In this document: piece after piece, positions 8,776 through 18,107 of the stretch
How the letters are laid out: each line of letters opens with the position of its first letter
How positions within the stretch are numbered: position 1 is the first letter of the stretch
NCBI RefSeq assembly: GCF_001552255.1
Contig: NZ_BCQV01000025.1
Span: 1 to 64,000, forward strand
Origin: Alicyclobacillus shizuokensis NBRC 103103
GTDB lineage: Bacteria > Bacillota > Bacilli > Alicyclobacillales > Alicyclobacillaceae
Direction of reading: 5' to 3'
DNA: 64,000 bases
Program-made: the position numbers and the translations under genes
Notes under the pieces: generated by a model
What the model was told of the DNA's origin: nothing
What the model saw: the letters and a program-made list of their open reading frames with translations, nothing else
Database searches by the model: none

Positions 8776-9945
8776 TCAACCACCGGCCCCAGACTGCGCC
8801 GATTCTGCCTGCGGCAGGCGGACGGTAAAGGTGGTCCCCGCTCCCAGCCGCGACTGAACAGTGATTTGCCCTTTGTGGATGGACAGAATCTTGTTCACAA
8901 TCGCCAGCCCCAGGCCGCCGCCGGACTTCTGGGCGCTGCGCGACTTGTCCGCCTTGAAAAACCGTTCAAAGATGCGTGGCAGGTCCTCCTCGGCGATGCC
9001 GATGCCGGTGTCGGTGATGCGCATCTCCGCCCAATCGCCGTCCCTTTGCAGGGAAATGTCAATCCGTCCGTTCTCTCCCGTGAATTTGATGGCGTTGGCC
9101 AGCAGGTTCATCCACACCTGGCTGAGCAGGTCCTCATCCGCCGTAATATAGGTGGGCGGCAGCGACACATCCACCGCAATCTGCTTTTTGAGCCACAGCG
9201 GCTCGCACGTCAAAACCACGCTGCGGATTTGCTTATCAAGACGGTACCGCTGCGGATGGAACGAGTGCTGCCCCGACTCCAGCATCGTCAGTTTCAGGAG
9301 ATTGTCCGACAGCCGCGACAAGCGCCGGCTTTCCGCTTCGATGATATCCAGGTAGTGGCGTCGCTGCGACGGGGGCAGGCGGTCGTCCTTGAGCGCCTGC
9401 ACAAACCCGGTTATGGAGGTCAGGGGCGACTGGATTTCGTGCGATACATTCGAGATGAACTCCTGGCGCACCTCCTCCAATTGGGCGAGTTCCTCCGCCA
9501 TCGTGTTGACGCTGTGGACGAGCTGCCGAAACGGGTGGTTGCGCCCGCCCGGCTCTGTGACCAGCTCGACGTCCACGCGCACGTTGAAATCCCCTTTCGC
9601 CATCCGGCGCATCGCGTCAAGCAGCGATTGAAAGAACAGGCGCTGCTTCGACGCCTGACGACGGCCCATGACCAGGCCGCCCCCCACGAACAAGACAATC
9701 CCCACCCCCACCATGGTCATGTGCACCACGTACCCGCTTGCACGATAATGAAGCCAGCGATAGCCGTACTGGGTGACAAAGAAGGCGAGCGAGAACGCGG
9801 CAAACGCCCACGCCAACACCAATGCGATGTATAACACGACAATCAGGGCACTGGGAGAATAACGCGACCCGCCTTCGTGAGCTGCGCCGCGCCTTCCGGC
9901 TGGCCAACGCGGCCGCACGCGCAGCCTATGCCCTTCACGGCTCAT
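8776..9945 (-). CDS. sensor histidine kinase, short extracytoplasmic loop
   Basis: A 389-residue membrane kinase. Two N-terminal membrane segments are joined by an external loop of only about 17 residues (TQYGYRWLHYRASGYVV region). Then follow a HAMP-like linker, a HisKA domain with the phosphorylated histidine in NVSHEIQSPLTS near residue 168, and an HATPase domain with NLLANAIKFT, DTGIGI and GGGLGLAIV. The short loop fits intramembrane-sensing kinases, which often sense through a partner ABC transporter. The ATG at 9945 overlaps the response-regulator stop by four bases. Signal unknown. Confidence 0.92.
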   Translation of the reverse strand: MSREGHRLRVRPRWPAGRRGAAHEGGSRYSPSALIVVLYIALVLAWAFAAFSLAFFVTQYGYRWLHYRASGYVVHMTMVGVGIVLFVGGGLVMGRRQASKQRLFFQSLLDAMRRMAKGDFNVRVDVELVTEPGGRNHPFRQLVHSVNTMAEELAQLEEVRQEFISNVSHEIQSPLTSITGFVQALKDDRLPPSQRRHYLDIIEAESRRLSRLSDNLLKLTMLESGQHSFHPQRYRLDKQIRSVVLTCEPLWLKKQIAVDVSLPPTYITADEDLLSQVWMNLLANAIKFTGENGRIDISLQRDGDWAEMRITDTGIGIAEEDLPRIFERFFKADKSRSAQKSGGGLGLAIVNKILSIHKGQITVQSRLGAGTTFTVRLPQAESAQSGAGG

Positions 9946-10616
9946 GTCCCCACCTCCAGCCGGTAGCCTAGGCCACGGACGGTCTTGATGCAAAAGCCGC
10001 TGGCCTCGTCCGGAAACTTGTCGCGCAGGCGTTTGATGTGGACATCCACCGTCCGTTCGTCGCCGGCAAAGTCGTAGCCCCAGATGTCTTCAATCAGTTG
10101 CTCCCGTGACAGGGTCCTGCCCGCGTGGCTGGCCAGTTTGAACAGGAGCTCGAACTCCTTGGGGGGCAGAGAAATCTCCTCACCGCCCAGGGACACTTGT
10201 CGGGTGCGTTCGTCGAGCAGCAGATTCCCCACCTGGACGGTGTGCTCGGTGGCAATCTGGTAGCGACGCAGCAACGCCCTGACGCGGGCCACCAGCTCCA
10301 GCGGCTCGAACGGCTTGACCACGTAATCGTCCGCCCCCAGCTGCAGTCCCTTCACCTTGTCCACCGTCTGGCCTTTGGCCGTCAACATCAACAACGGCAC
10401 CTGGCTGACCGCGCGCACCTGCCGGCAAAACGCGAATCCGTCCAAGCGCGGCATCATCACATCCAAGACCACCAGATCCACCCTGGTCGCCTCCAGCACC
10501 CGAAGCGCCTGTTCCCCGTCGCCGGCTTCGCACACCGTGAAGCCGTCCCGCTCCAGGTAATGGCAGACCAGCTCGCGAATGTGCGGATCGTCATCAACAA
10601 CTAAAATCCGCGCCAT
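9942..10616 (-). CDS. OmpR/PhoB-family response regulator
   Basis: A 224-residue DNA-binding regulator. The receiver domain has the acidic pocket ILVVDDDPH, the phosphate-accepting Asp in VVLDVMMPRLDG, and the conserved Lys in YVVKPFE. A winged-helix output domain follows with RTVDVHIKRLRDKF near the C terminus. The ATG at 10616 is preceded by GGAGG at about 10 bases. It is translationally coupled to the kinase gene and probably heads an operon with the ABC exporter. Confidence 0.94.
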   Translation of the reverse strand: MARILVVDDDPHIRELVCHYLERDGFTVCEAGDGEQALRVLEATRVDLVVLDVMMPRLDGFAFCRQVRAVSQVPLLMLTAKGQTVDKVKGLQLGADDYVVKPFEPLELVARVRALLRRYQIATEHTVQVGNLLLDERTRQVSLGGEEISLPPKEFELLFKLASHAGRTLSREQLIEDIWGYDFAGDERTVDVHIKRLRDKFPDEASGFCIKTVRGLGYRLEVGT

Positions 10617-10773
10617 GACTCGCCCCCCTCCAGGTATAGGATAGCGCGACGAGACAAACCGTGCACGACAGCGTCCAGGGTGTATGGACGAGCACAAGCC
10701 AACAAGAAAGGATATGGATCAAACCGTGTAGAAACGAGCCGTGGGTTGATTTCCAACGGTCATTGGGTTATCG

Positions 10774-10793
10774 TTGACTTATCGTTCAGTCAA
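10774..10793. promoter_or_regulatory. operator-like inverted repeat before tetR
   Basis: ttgacttatcgttcagtcaa is a 20-bp imperfect palindrome with TTGACT/AGTCAA ends. An element with the same ends and length occurs before the exporter gene at 11446-11465. It lies immediately upstream of the preferred tetR start and is probably the repressor's own site (inference). Confidence 0.65.
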
Positions 10794-10797
10794 AGAG

Positions 10798-11424
10798 GTG
10801 GTCCTTATCCCGCGCACCGAGAAAGTCAATCAACAGATTCGCGATGAGAGAAAGGAACAAATTCTCGCGGCGGCTGCGGAAGTATTCGCTCGGAACGGAT
10901 ATGTCGGAACGCGAATCGATGACATCGCCTCTGCAGCCGGAATCAGCAAGGGTCTGATCTACCACTACTTTGGGGGTAAAGAAGAGATATTCAACACCCT
11001 TATCGAGGGTGCCACACACGGGACGATTCGTCTCTACCAGCAAGCTTTCGGGCTGCCGGGCGCCGCCGTCGAGCGGCTGCGATGGTTGATTGAACAGGTG
11101 GTCACCGGTTTGGTCGAGCAGCCGCACATGTTCATGGTGGTTCTTCAGGCGTTTGTGAGTGACGCTGTGCCACAGGAAGCGCGTGACCTTGTCTCGACGG
11201 TGGCCGCCAAGACCGGGTCCATCGTCACCCAATTCATCGCTGAGGGACAGAAAAACGGGGAGATTGTTCAAGGAGATCCGGAACACCTGGCGTTCCTGTT
11301 GGGTTCATGCATCCAAGGATTGGCCGTCGCGGAGACGATGTCCACACCCATGCCGTCTCTGTCTACCGCCGACAGCCTTATACGATTGTTTACGCAATCC
11401 ACGTCACTCGAATCCGGTGACTAG
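10798..11424 (+). CDS. TetR/AcrR-family transcriptional repressor
   Basis: A roughly 208-residue repressor with an N-terminal helix-turn-helix: QILAAAAEVFARNGY, TRIDDIASAAGISKG and LIYHYFGGKEEIF are the classic TetR blocks. The rest is an all-helical ligand-binding domain with no clear sequence marker. It precedes a DHA2 exporter, the usual arrangement for drug-responsive repression. The start is uncertain: the frame is open from a TTG at 10774, but that lies inside the operator-like repeat, so the GTG at 10798 is preferred. Neither has an ideal ribosome site. Confidence 0.88.
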   Translation: MVLIPRTEKVNQQIRDERKEQILAAAAEVFARNGYVGTRIDDIASAAGISKGLIYHYFGGKEEIFNTLIEGATHGTIRLYQQAFGLPGAAVERLRWLIEQVVTGLVEQPHMFMVVLQAFVSDAVPQEARDLVSTVAAKTGSIVTQFIAEGQKNGEIVQGDPEHLAFLLGSCIQGLAVAETMSTPMPSLSTADSLIRLFTQSTSLESGD

Positions 11425-11445
11425 TCGACTTTTTCTGTTCAATTT

Positions 11446-11465
11446 TTGACCGTACAGTCAGTCAA
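11446..11465. promoter_or_regulatory. operator-like inverted repeat before the DHA2 exporter
   Basis: ttgaccgtacagtcagtcaa matches the tetR upstream element in its TTGAC and CAGTCAA ends, in length (20 bp) and in arrangement, and contains the near-perfect palindrome TGACCGT/ACAGTCA. It sits 34 bp before the exporter ATG, where a bound repressor could block transcription. Confidence 0.65.
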
Positions 11466-11499
11466 TCATTGAGATCCACAGTGGCAAGGAGAGGGATGA

Positions 11500-13087
11500 A
11501 TGAACCTAACCCAAACCGCTGACACCCACGGCGCCGAGACCGAACGCCTTGGCGTCTTGGTCCAGATAGGGCTGTTAGCAGGTCCCTTTATGTCCATGAT
11601 TGACAGCAGTGTCGTAAATGTCGCTCTGCCAGACATGGCAATAGCCCTGGACAGTTCCCTGGCGACAGTCCAGTGGGTCGCGAGCGCTTACCTGCTGGCA
11701 TTGGGTATGTCGCTCACGGGTACGGTATACTTGGCCAAACGGTTCGGCACGAAGCCAGTTTATCTTGTGAGTTTGATTGGATTTACGGTGTCTTCCGTGC
11801 TCTGTGCACTCGCGCCAAGCGCAGGGACGCTGATTGCTGATCGCGTGATGCAAGGTGTCTTTGGTGCGCCACTCGTACCCTTGGCGATGAACATGCTATT
11901 AGGCAAGGGAAAAGCAGGGAAACAGATATCCGCTGCTGCTGGAATGATTCTGTTCCTGGCGCCCGCGGTAGGGCCCTCTCTCGGCGGCGTTCTCATCCGC
12001 TGGGCAGGCTGGTCCACAATCTTCTTAGTCAATGTTCCCGTTGGCATTCTGGCAGTCCTTGGGGCGACACGTCTGCCTGCTATGGTGGCGCATCAGGAAA
12101 CCGGCGAGGCACACTTCGATACATTCGGATTCGTTTTACTCTCGTTCGGATTGGCAGGACTTTCCTACGGCGCCTCCAAAGGACCTCAGTCCGGATGGTT
12201 CTCCTGGTCTGTATGGCCTTACTGGACTGCTGGAGTCGTGCTGTTGGCTATCTATGCAGCGTGGGCTCTTCGTCGTGAAAATCCGATTGTTGACATGACA
12301 CTCCTCCGGAAACCCCAACAGATTCTTGCGCTGGCGCTGGCAGCACTCGTTTCGGTTGTGACTTTCGCGGTTGTCTTACTGGTGCCGACGTTCATGCAGG
12401 AGATTCAAGGCAAATCCGAAGTGGCGGCGGGAGTGACGCTGCTGCCGCAAGGACTCATCACCGGCATTGGCGCCGTGTTGGGCAATCAATTGCCGTCAAA
12501 GTGGGGGGTGCGTCGAACCGTCGTTGTGGGGATGGTCCTCCTCACCATGAGCACGGTGGGGCTTCTGGCGGTAACGGCGACCTCTCCCGCCTCGCTCACG
12601 GCGATGATTCTTTGCGGTCGCGGATTTCGCCATCGGGATGGTCATCCAACCACTCCTCAATGGATTAATCGGGTCACTCCCCGAGTCCAAGGTTGCGGAC
12701 GGCAATACTTTGTTCAACGTTGTAGAGCGCATCAGTGGAACGCTCGGGATCGCTCTCTTGGTAACGTTCTTTCAGGTACGGGAGCACGTGCGCATGCAGC
12801 CGGTGACCGCAAGTCTGAGCGTTGCGGGCAACCTGGTAAACCCAAGCGCTCCCGTCGTAGCGCGGCGGTTCCCCGTTTCCGCACAACAGCACCTGGCGAA
12901 CGCGGCGACATCTGGGTTTCACGATGTGATCTGGCTCGTTGCGGGTATGAGTGCTTTGGGAATCGCGATGGCCCTCATGATCAAAAACGAGTCAGCCTTG
13001 ACACATGAGGGGAGTTCACACATTCGCAGGCGTGGAGCGGCAGTCCCTTCCTCGGACGTTCCCCAGCATCGCCGAACCACTCGATAG
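11500..13087 (+). pseudogene. DHA2-family MFS drug exporter, frameshifted
   Basis: The first frame (from ATG 11500, SD AAGGAG) encodes a multidrug exporter of the DHA2 (14-TM) major facilitator family: SMIDSSVVNVALPDM, the WVASAYLLALG motif and a long run of membrane segments to about residue 370. Around 12615-12637 similarity leaves this frame and resumes in the +1 frame, with FAIGMVIQPLLNGL and the conserved NTLFNVVERISGTLG. That frame continues to 13087. The original frame runs on to 13008 as an Arg-rich, non-membrane tail typical of nonsense sequence. One extra base (or two lost) in GCGGATTTCGCC explains it. It is either a recent inactivation or a sequencing error. Confidence 0.8.
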
Positions 13088-13146
13088 CGGATATCTCAGC
13101 CAGCCGCCTGACGCACCCCGGCCCGGACCGCCCAATCCTGGACGCC

Positions 13147-13998
13147 TCAGCGCGCCCTGTTGGCCAATTCGCGCAGGACCAACGATGGCGTCACGCCGCT
13201 CGCCTTCCAGAGCGCCAGCAGGTGGTAGAGCAAGTCAGCGCTCTCGGCCACCAGCTCGCTCCCCCCGGTCGCAGAGTCGGCCGAAGCAGCCGCGTTCTTC
13301 GCGGCAATCACCACCTCGACGCTCTCCTCGCCCAACTTTTTGGCCACTTTGTCGATGCCCTGGTTGAACAGATACGACGTGTACGATCCGTCCGGGCGCT
13401 GCTGCCAACGCGTCTCCAAGGTCGCCCACAACCGTTCCAACACCGACCAGTCGGCAGCCGGCGCGGCGGACACCTCCAAGCGTACTGGCCCTGAAGAAGC
13501 TCGGGCTCGGGTCTCTCCGCCCTCTCCGTCCGGTCCCGGCGCATCCCCGTCTCCTCCGTCCCGGCTGCCGCCCCGCCCATCCCGGGCGACCCCGTCCGCG
13601 CTGGCCGAGGCCCCTTCTCCTCCGCGCCCGGCCTCTGGCAGGCGGCGCACCAAGCGCCGGTAAAAGCAGCTCGCCGCCCCCGTGTGACAGGCCGGCCCGG
13701 CCGGATCGACACGGTAGAGCACGGTGTCATTGTCGCAATCCAGCCACACCTCGCGCACCCGCTGGACGTTGCCCGAGGTCGCGCCCTTCTGCCAAAACTC
13801 GCCCCGGGAACGGCTCCAAAACCAGGCGTATCCGGTGTCCAGCGTCCGCTTCAGCGCCTCGCGGTTGGCGTAGGCGACCATCAACACGGAGTCATCCGCC
13901 ACCGATTGCACCACCACCGGCACCAGCCCGGTCCGGCTGTCGTAGCGCACCGCCTCCAGCGCCACCTCGCCGCTCAGGAAGCGTTTGGCTGCGTCCAC
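13147..13998 (-). CDS. hisIE: bifunctional phosphoribosyl-AMP cyclohydrolase / phosphoribosyl-ATP pyrophosphatase
   Basis: Carries out two early steps of histidine synthesis: pyrophosphate removal from phosphoribosyl-ATP (HisE part) and ring opening of phosphoribosyl-AMP (HisI part). The N-terminal HisI domain shows [19 protein letters not shown] and the metal-binding WLDCDNDT and GPACHTG. The C-terminal HisE domain shows [21 protein letters not shown] spread over its first helices and the [12 protein letters not shown] helix. Between them is an unusually long Gly/Asp/Arg/Ala-rich linker of about 60 residues (about 118-175). The GTG start at 13998 overlaps the hisF end by 25 bases, with GAGGGGGG upstream. 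It is the last gene of the his operon. Confidence 0.94.
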   Translation of the reverse strand: MDAAKRFLSGEVALEAVRYDSRTGLVPVVVQSVADDSVLMVAYANREALKRTLDTGYAWFWSRSRGEFWQKGATSGNVQRVREVWLDCDNDTVLYRVDPAGPACHTGAASCFYRRLVRRLPEAGRGGEGASASADGVARDGRGGSRDGGDGDAPGPDGEGGETRARASSGPVRLEVSAAPAADWSVLERLWATLETRWQQRPDGSYTSYLFNQGIDKVAKKLGEESVEVVIAAKNAAASADSATGGSELVAESADLLYHLLALWKASGVTPSLVLRELANRAR

Positions 13999-14756
13999 CG
14001 CACCGGCACCCCCCTCTGGCGCAGGTAGTCCTTGACCTGGCCAATCGACGTCTCAGCAAAATGAAACACGCTTGCCGCCAGCGCGGCGTCCGCCTTGCCC
14101 GCGGTGAGAACGGAGTGGAAGTGCTCAAGGGCACCGGCTCCGCCGCTGGCGATGACCGGCACCGACACCGCTTCCGCAACCATGCGCGTCAATTCCAGGT
14201 CGTAGCCCTCGCGCGTGCCGTCCTGGCGAAAACTGGTCAACAGGATTTCCCCCGCGCCAAGGCTGGCTGCCCGTTTCGCCCACTCCACCGCATCGATGCC
14301 GGTGCCTTTGCGGCCGCCTGCCACCATCACCTCGTAGCCGACGCCGGCCGGGCGCAGGTTGGCGTCGATGGCCACCACGATGCACTGCTCACCAAACCGG
14401 CGCGACGCCTCGCGAATCAGTTTCGGGTTGCGCACCGCCCCCGTGTTCATGGATACCTTGTCCGCGCCGGCGAGCAAGAGCGCCCGCACATCCTCCACGG
14501 TCGAGACGCCGCCACCCACCGTCAGCGGGATATTGACCCGGCGCGCCACCTCCGCCACCACCTGGCGCATCGCCAAACGCCCTTCCTGCGAGGCGGAGAT
14601 GTCGAGCAGCACCAGTTCATCAGCGCCCTCGCGGCAGTACAACTGGGCGAGTTCCACCGGACTTCCGGCATCGCGGCGGTTCTGCAAAAACCCGACATGC
14701 TTGACGACCCGCCCGTCCAGGACGTCAAAACAAGGGATGATGCGCTTGGTCAGCAT
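13974..14756 (-). CDS. hisF: imidazole glycerol phosphate synthase cyclase subunit
   Basis: A 260-residue (beta/alpha)8 enzyme that, with HisH, closes the imidazole ring to give imidazole-glycerol phosphate and AICAR. The two catalytic aspartates are visible in the N-terminal [15 protein letters not shown] and in VVAIDANL. Phosphate-binding segments [10 protein letters not shown] and [11 protein letters not shown] are intact. It overlaps hisA by seven bases and hisIE by 25, consistent with tight coupling in the his operon. Confidence 0.97.
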   Translation of the reverse strand: MLTKRIIPCFDVLDGRVVKHVGFLQNRRDAGSPVELAQLYCREGADELVLLDISASQEGRLAMRQVVAEVARRVNIPLTVGGGVSTVEDVRALLLAGADKVSMNTGAVRNPKLIREASRRFGEQCIVVAIDANLRPAGVGYEVMVAGGRKGTGIDAVEWAKRAASLGAGEILLTSFRQDGTREGYDLELTRMVAEAVSVPVIASGGAGALEHFHSVLTAGKADAALAASVFHFAETSIGQVKDYLRQRGVPVRWTQPNAS

Positions 14757-15526
14757 GGGCGCTCCGCCTCCTTCCTCCCCAGCCGCAGGGCGGTTAGGGC
14801 CTGTGCCAAATCGAGCGTGCCATCGTACAAGGAGCGGCCGGCAATCGCCCCCGCCAAACCCGCGTCCCGGGCTGCCAGCACGTCCGCCAGAGACCGGATG
14901 CCGCCTGAGGCGATGCAGGCGAGGCCGCTTGCCGCTTGAATGGAGGCGGCCAACTCAAGGTTGGCGCCGGTCAGCGTCCCGTCCCGCCGGACATCGGTGA
15001 CCAGCGCATGGCGCACCCCGACCGCAGCCAACCGGTTGGCCACCTCAAGCAGCGGCACATCGGTCTGCTCCAGCCACCCTTTGACGGCCAACCGTCCATC
15101 GCGACCATCCAATCCCACGACCAGCGTGTCCGATCCGTACGTCTTCACCATCTGCTCCACCCACTGGCTGTCCAGCGCTGCCGTGCCGATGACGCAACGG
15201 GCGGCCCCGGCCTCCAGCCAGCCGGCGAGCGACCGCTCGTCGCGGATGCCGCCGCCCACCTGGACGCGCGCCCCGGCCTCAGCGGCCGCTGAGAGAACCT
15301 CAAGGATGGCCTGCCGGTTGACCGCGGCGCCCGCTTTCGCGGCGTCCAGATCCACCACGTGCAGGAACACAGCCCCGGCGGTGAGCCAACGCTCAGCCAT
15401 GGCGCGTGGGGAGCGCCCGTAGACCGTGCTGGCTCCGTAATCCCCTTGCAAAAGGCGCACACACTGCCCGTCGTGCACATCAATAGCCGGATACAGGGTG
15501 AACTCCGGCGCTGTTTCACTGCCCAT
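14750..15526 (-). CDS. hisA: ProFAR isomerase
   Basis: A 258-residue barrel enzyme that isomerises ProFAR to PRFAR, the substrate of HisF/HisH. Catalytic aspartates appear in [17 protein letters not shown] and [22 protein letters not shown] and [11 protein letters not shown] bind phosphates. The ATG at 15526 is chosen because GGAGG lies eight bases upstream; the open frame reaches 15646 inside hisH. Its start overlaps the hisH end by 11 bases. Confidence 0.96.
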   Translation of the reverse strand: MGSETAPEFTLYPAIDVHDGQCVRLLQGDYGASTVYGRSPRAMAERWLTAGAVFLHVVDLDAAKAGAAVNRQAILEVLSAAAEAGARVQVGGGIRDERSLAGWLEAGAARCVIGTAALDSQWVEQMVKTYGSDTLVVGLDGRDGRLAVKGWLEQTDVPLLEVANRLAAVGVRHALVTDVRRDGTLTGANLELAASIQAASGLACIASGGIRSLADVLAARDAGLAGAIAGRSLYDGTLDLAQALTALRLGRKEAERPC

Positions 15527-16175
15527 GCTGATTTCCTCCCACCGTGACCGGCTGACACAGGTGGACGAAGTTGGCCAGGATACGCTCTCCCACCGGTCCG
15601 CTTTTCTCTGGGTGAAATTGGGTGCCAAACACATGTCCGCGCGCAATCACGGCCGGCACCTCGACCTCTCCGTATTGGCTGACCGCGACGGCGTCCTCCG
15701 GGTGCGCCAGGCGCGCGTAGTAGGAGTGGACAAAATAGACGTGATCGCCCACCTCGACACCCGCCACCAGGGGATGATCCGCCACCCGCACGAGGTCGTT
15801 CCAGCCCATGTGGGGCACCTTGAGCCCTGGGCCAAAGCGGACCACTTCGCCGGCAATCAGTCCAAGTCCGACATGTCGGCCGTGCTCCTCACTCAGCGAG
15901 AGCAGCATCTGCATGCCCAGGCAGATGCCCAACAACGGCATTTCGGCGCGGACAACCTCCCTCACCACCGGCAGCAGCCCGCGCGCCCGCAGTTGGAACA
16001 TGGCGTCGGAAAACGCGCCGACACCTGGCAGGACCACTCCGCTGACCGACTGGCCCGCGACCACCGTCCGCCACTCCTCGGCGTTGGCCACCAGGAACGT
16101 CTTTGCGCCGGCGCGGGAGAAGCCGCTTTGCACGCTCGACAGATTGCCAATTCCTAAGTCAAACACGGCAATCAT
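15516..16175 (-). CDS. hisH: imidazole glycerol phosphate synthase glutaminase subunit
   Basis: A 219-residue class I glutamine amidotransferase giving ammonia to HisF. The nucleophile is in PLLGICLGMQ, the oxyanion strand is PGVGAFSDAM, and the catalytic His-Glu pair is in FGTQFHPEKS near the C terminus. The ATG overlaps the hisB stop by four bases. The order hisB-hisH-hisA-hisF-hisIE is the common bacterial one. Confidence 0.97.
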   Translation of the reverse strand: MIAVFDLGIGNLSSVQSGFSRAGAKTFLVANAEEWRTVVAGQSVSGVVLPGVGAFSDAMFQLRARGLLPVVREVVRAEMPLLGICLGMQMLLSLSEEHGRHVGLGLIAGEVVRFGPGLKVPHMGWNDLVRVADHPLVAGVEVGDHVYFVHSYYARLAHPEDAVAVSQYGEVEVPAVIARGHVFGTQFHPEKSGPVGERILANFVHLCQPVTVGGNQHGQ

Positions 16176-16798
16176 TCCAGCACCCCCTTGCTGCTCGGCA
16201 CACGGTCTCCGTCGGCGGCGACCGCCATGCGCAGCGCCGCCGCCGTCGCCTTAAACAGGGCTTCCACCATGTGGTGGCTGTTGTCTCCGTACAGCACGGC
16301 CAGGTGCAGGGCCATGCGCGCCTCGTTGGCCAACGCTTTAAAGAACTCTGCCACCAGTTCGGTGGGGAAGGTGCCGATTCGCTCGGCGGGAATGTCCGCC
16401 CGCAGGACGAAGGCAGGCCGCCCCGAAAGGTCGATGACAGCTCGGGCCAAGGTCTCGTCCATGGGTGTGTGGCGTTCCCCATAACGCCGTATCCCTCGCT
16501 TGTTGCCCAACGCGGCGTGCACCGCCTTGCCCAGACAAAGACCGATGTCTTCCACCAGGTGATGATCGTCCACGTCCACGTCTCCCGTGGCGCGGATGGT
16601 CAAATCGAATCGGCCGTGCACCGCAAACAGGTGCAGCATATGACGCAAGAACGGCACCGGAAAGTCCAAGTCGGCCTGTCCATTGCCACGCAGGTTGAGC
16701 CTCAGCTCGATCTCGGTCTCGCCGGTATTGCGCGCAACCTCCGCTCTGAATGTCGGTTGCTCAAAATCCGCCACGTTGTCCGCCTCCATCGTCCCCAT
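16172..16798 (-). CDS. hisB: imidazoleglycerol-phosphate dehydratase
   Basis: A 208-residue Mn-dependent dehydratase making imidazole-acetol phosphate. The two metal-binding histidine clusters are seen in VDDHHLVEDIGLCLG and GDNSHHMVEALFKA. It is the monofunctional form without a phosphatase domain. The ATG at 16798 follows an AGGGGG by eight bases; a second ATG is at 16789. Both lie inside the 3' end of hisD. No hisC is found between hisD and hisB, where it often is; the product of this enzyme must be transaminated by something encoded elsewhere. Confidence 0.96.
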   Translation of the reverse strand: MGTMEADNVADFEQPTFRAEVARNTGETEIELRLNLRGNGQADLDFPVPFLRHMLHLFAVHGRFDLTIRATGDVDVDDHHLVEDIGLCLGKAVHAALGNKRGIRRYGERHTPMDETLARAVIDLSGRPAFVLRADIPAERIGTFPTELVAEFFKALANEARMALHLAVLYGDNSHHMVEALFKATAAALRMAVAADGDRVPSSKGVLE

Positions 16799-18107
16799 CT
16801 GCCTGCCCCCTGGGCGGCGATGAATCAGCGCCAGGGCTGCGCGCCAATACCGCGCGCGCGTGCGCCTCCAGTCCCTCCGCGCGGGCCAACGCCACAATGT
16901 GGTCCTGGTGCCGGCGCAGGGTCTGTTCGGTATACTGCACACTGGTCATCCGCCGCAGGAAGTCGTGCACGCCAAGGCCCGACGCAAAACGTGCGCTCCC
17001 GTGGGTCGGCAATACATGGTTGCTGCCGGCGTAGTAGTCGCCCACCGGCTCCGGCGACCAAGGGCCGAGAAACACCGCCCCCGCCGTCGTCACGCGCGGC
17101 AGCCAGGCCTCCGGTTGAGCCACCAGCAACTCCAGGTGTTCAGGCGCAGCTCGGTTGACCAGATCAATGGCCTCCTGCACATCGGCCGCCAGCACAATCG
17201 CTCCCCACTGCTCCAGCGCCAAAGCCGCCTCCGCGTGCCGTGGCAGGACGGCCAACTGGCGCTCCGTTGCCGCCTGGACGGCGTCTGCCAGGGCTGCGTC
17301 CGTGACAACGCAGACCGCGCCGGCGTCCGGATCGTGCTCGGCCTGGGCCAGCAGATCAGCGGCAATGAACTCCGGATTGGCGGTATGGTCCGCCACCACA
17401 AACACTTCGCTCGGACCGGCGATGCTGTCGATGCCGACACTGCCCACCACGGCCCGCTTGGCCATAGCCACATAGCGGTTGCCCGGTCCCACGATTTTGT
17501 CGACGCGCCGAATGCTCTCGGTTCCGTAGGCGAAGGCGGCGACCGCCTGCGCCCCGCCGATCCGGTATACCTCGCGGACCCCAAGCAGGGCGGCGGCGGC
17601 CAGGACCAACGGGTGGGGCCACCCCGTCTCGCCATGAGGGGGCGAAGCCAAGGCAATCTCCGGCACCCCCGCCACCTGGGCGGGGATGACATCCATCAAC
17701 ACGGTCGAGGGGTACGCCGCGCGGCCGCCGGGCGCATAGACGCCGACCCGGCGCAGCGGCCGCCAATGCAGTCCAAGCCGCTCGCCGTCCCCGCCCGACC
17801 ACCACACCTCGGTCGGCTTCTGCGCCTCATGGAAGGAGCGGATGCGGGACGCGGCGGCGGTCAGAGCCTCGCGCAGAGAAGGGCTCAGGTGGGCCAGGGC
17901 CGCCGCCAACATATCCTCGGGGACGCGCAGCGCCCACGCCTCCGACGCCGCCTCCGGCCGCCGGTCAAAGCGAACGGTGCACTGGCGCAATGCCGCGTCC
18001 CCCTGCTCACGCACCGCAGCCAACACCTGCTCCACACTGCGGTCGTCGGCGTGCGTTGTCAGCTCCCTGCGCCACGTCCATTCGCGGACTGGAAATTTGC
18101 GGATCAT
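16761..18107 (-). CDS. hisD: histidinol dehydrogenase
   Basis: A 448-residue Zn/NAD enzyme that oxidises histidinol to histidine in two steps. Family marks are YAPGGRAAYPSTVLM, KIVGPGNRYVAMAK, DSIAGPSEVFVVAD, AEHDPDAG and the metal and catalytic region HVLPTHGSARFASGLGVHDF. A Gly/Asp-rich tail of about 20 residues extends past the usual end and overlaps the hisB start. The ATG overlaps the hisG stop by four bases. Confidence 0.97.
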   Translation of the reverse strand: MIRKFPVREWTWRRELTTHADDRSVEQVLAAVREQGDAALRQCTVRFDRRPEAASEAWALRVPEDMLAAALAHLSPSLREALTAAASRIRSFHEAQKPTEVWWSGGDGERLGLHWRPLRRVGVYAPGGRAAYPSTVLMDVIPAQVAGVPEIALASPPHGETGWPHPLVLAAAALLGVREVYRIGGAQAVAAFAYGTESIRRVDKIVGPGNRYVAMAKRAVVGSVGIDSIAGPSEVFVVADHTANPEFIAADLLAQAEHDPDAGAVCVVTDAALADAVQAATERQLAVLPRHAEAALALEQWGAIVLAADVQEAIDLVNRAAPEHLELLVAQPEAWLPRVTTAGAVFLGPWSPEPVGDYYAGSNHVLPTHGSARFASGLGVHDFLRRMTSVQYTEQTLRRHQDHIVALARAEGLEAHARAVLARSPGADSSPPRGQADGDDGGGQRGGF

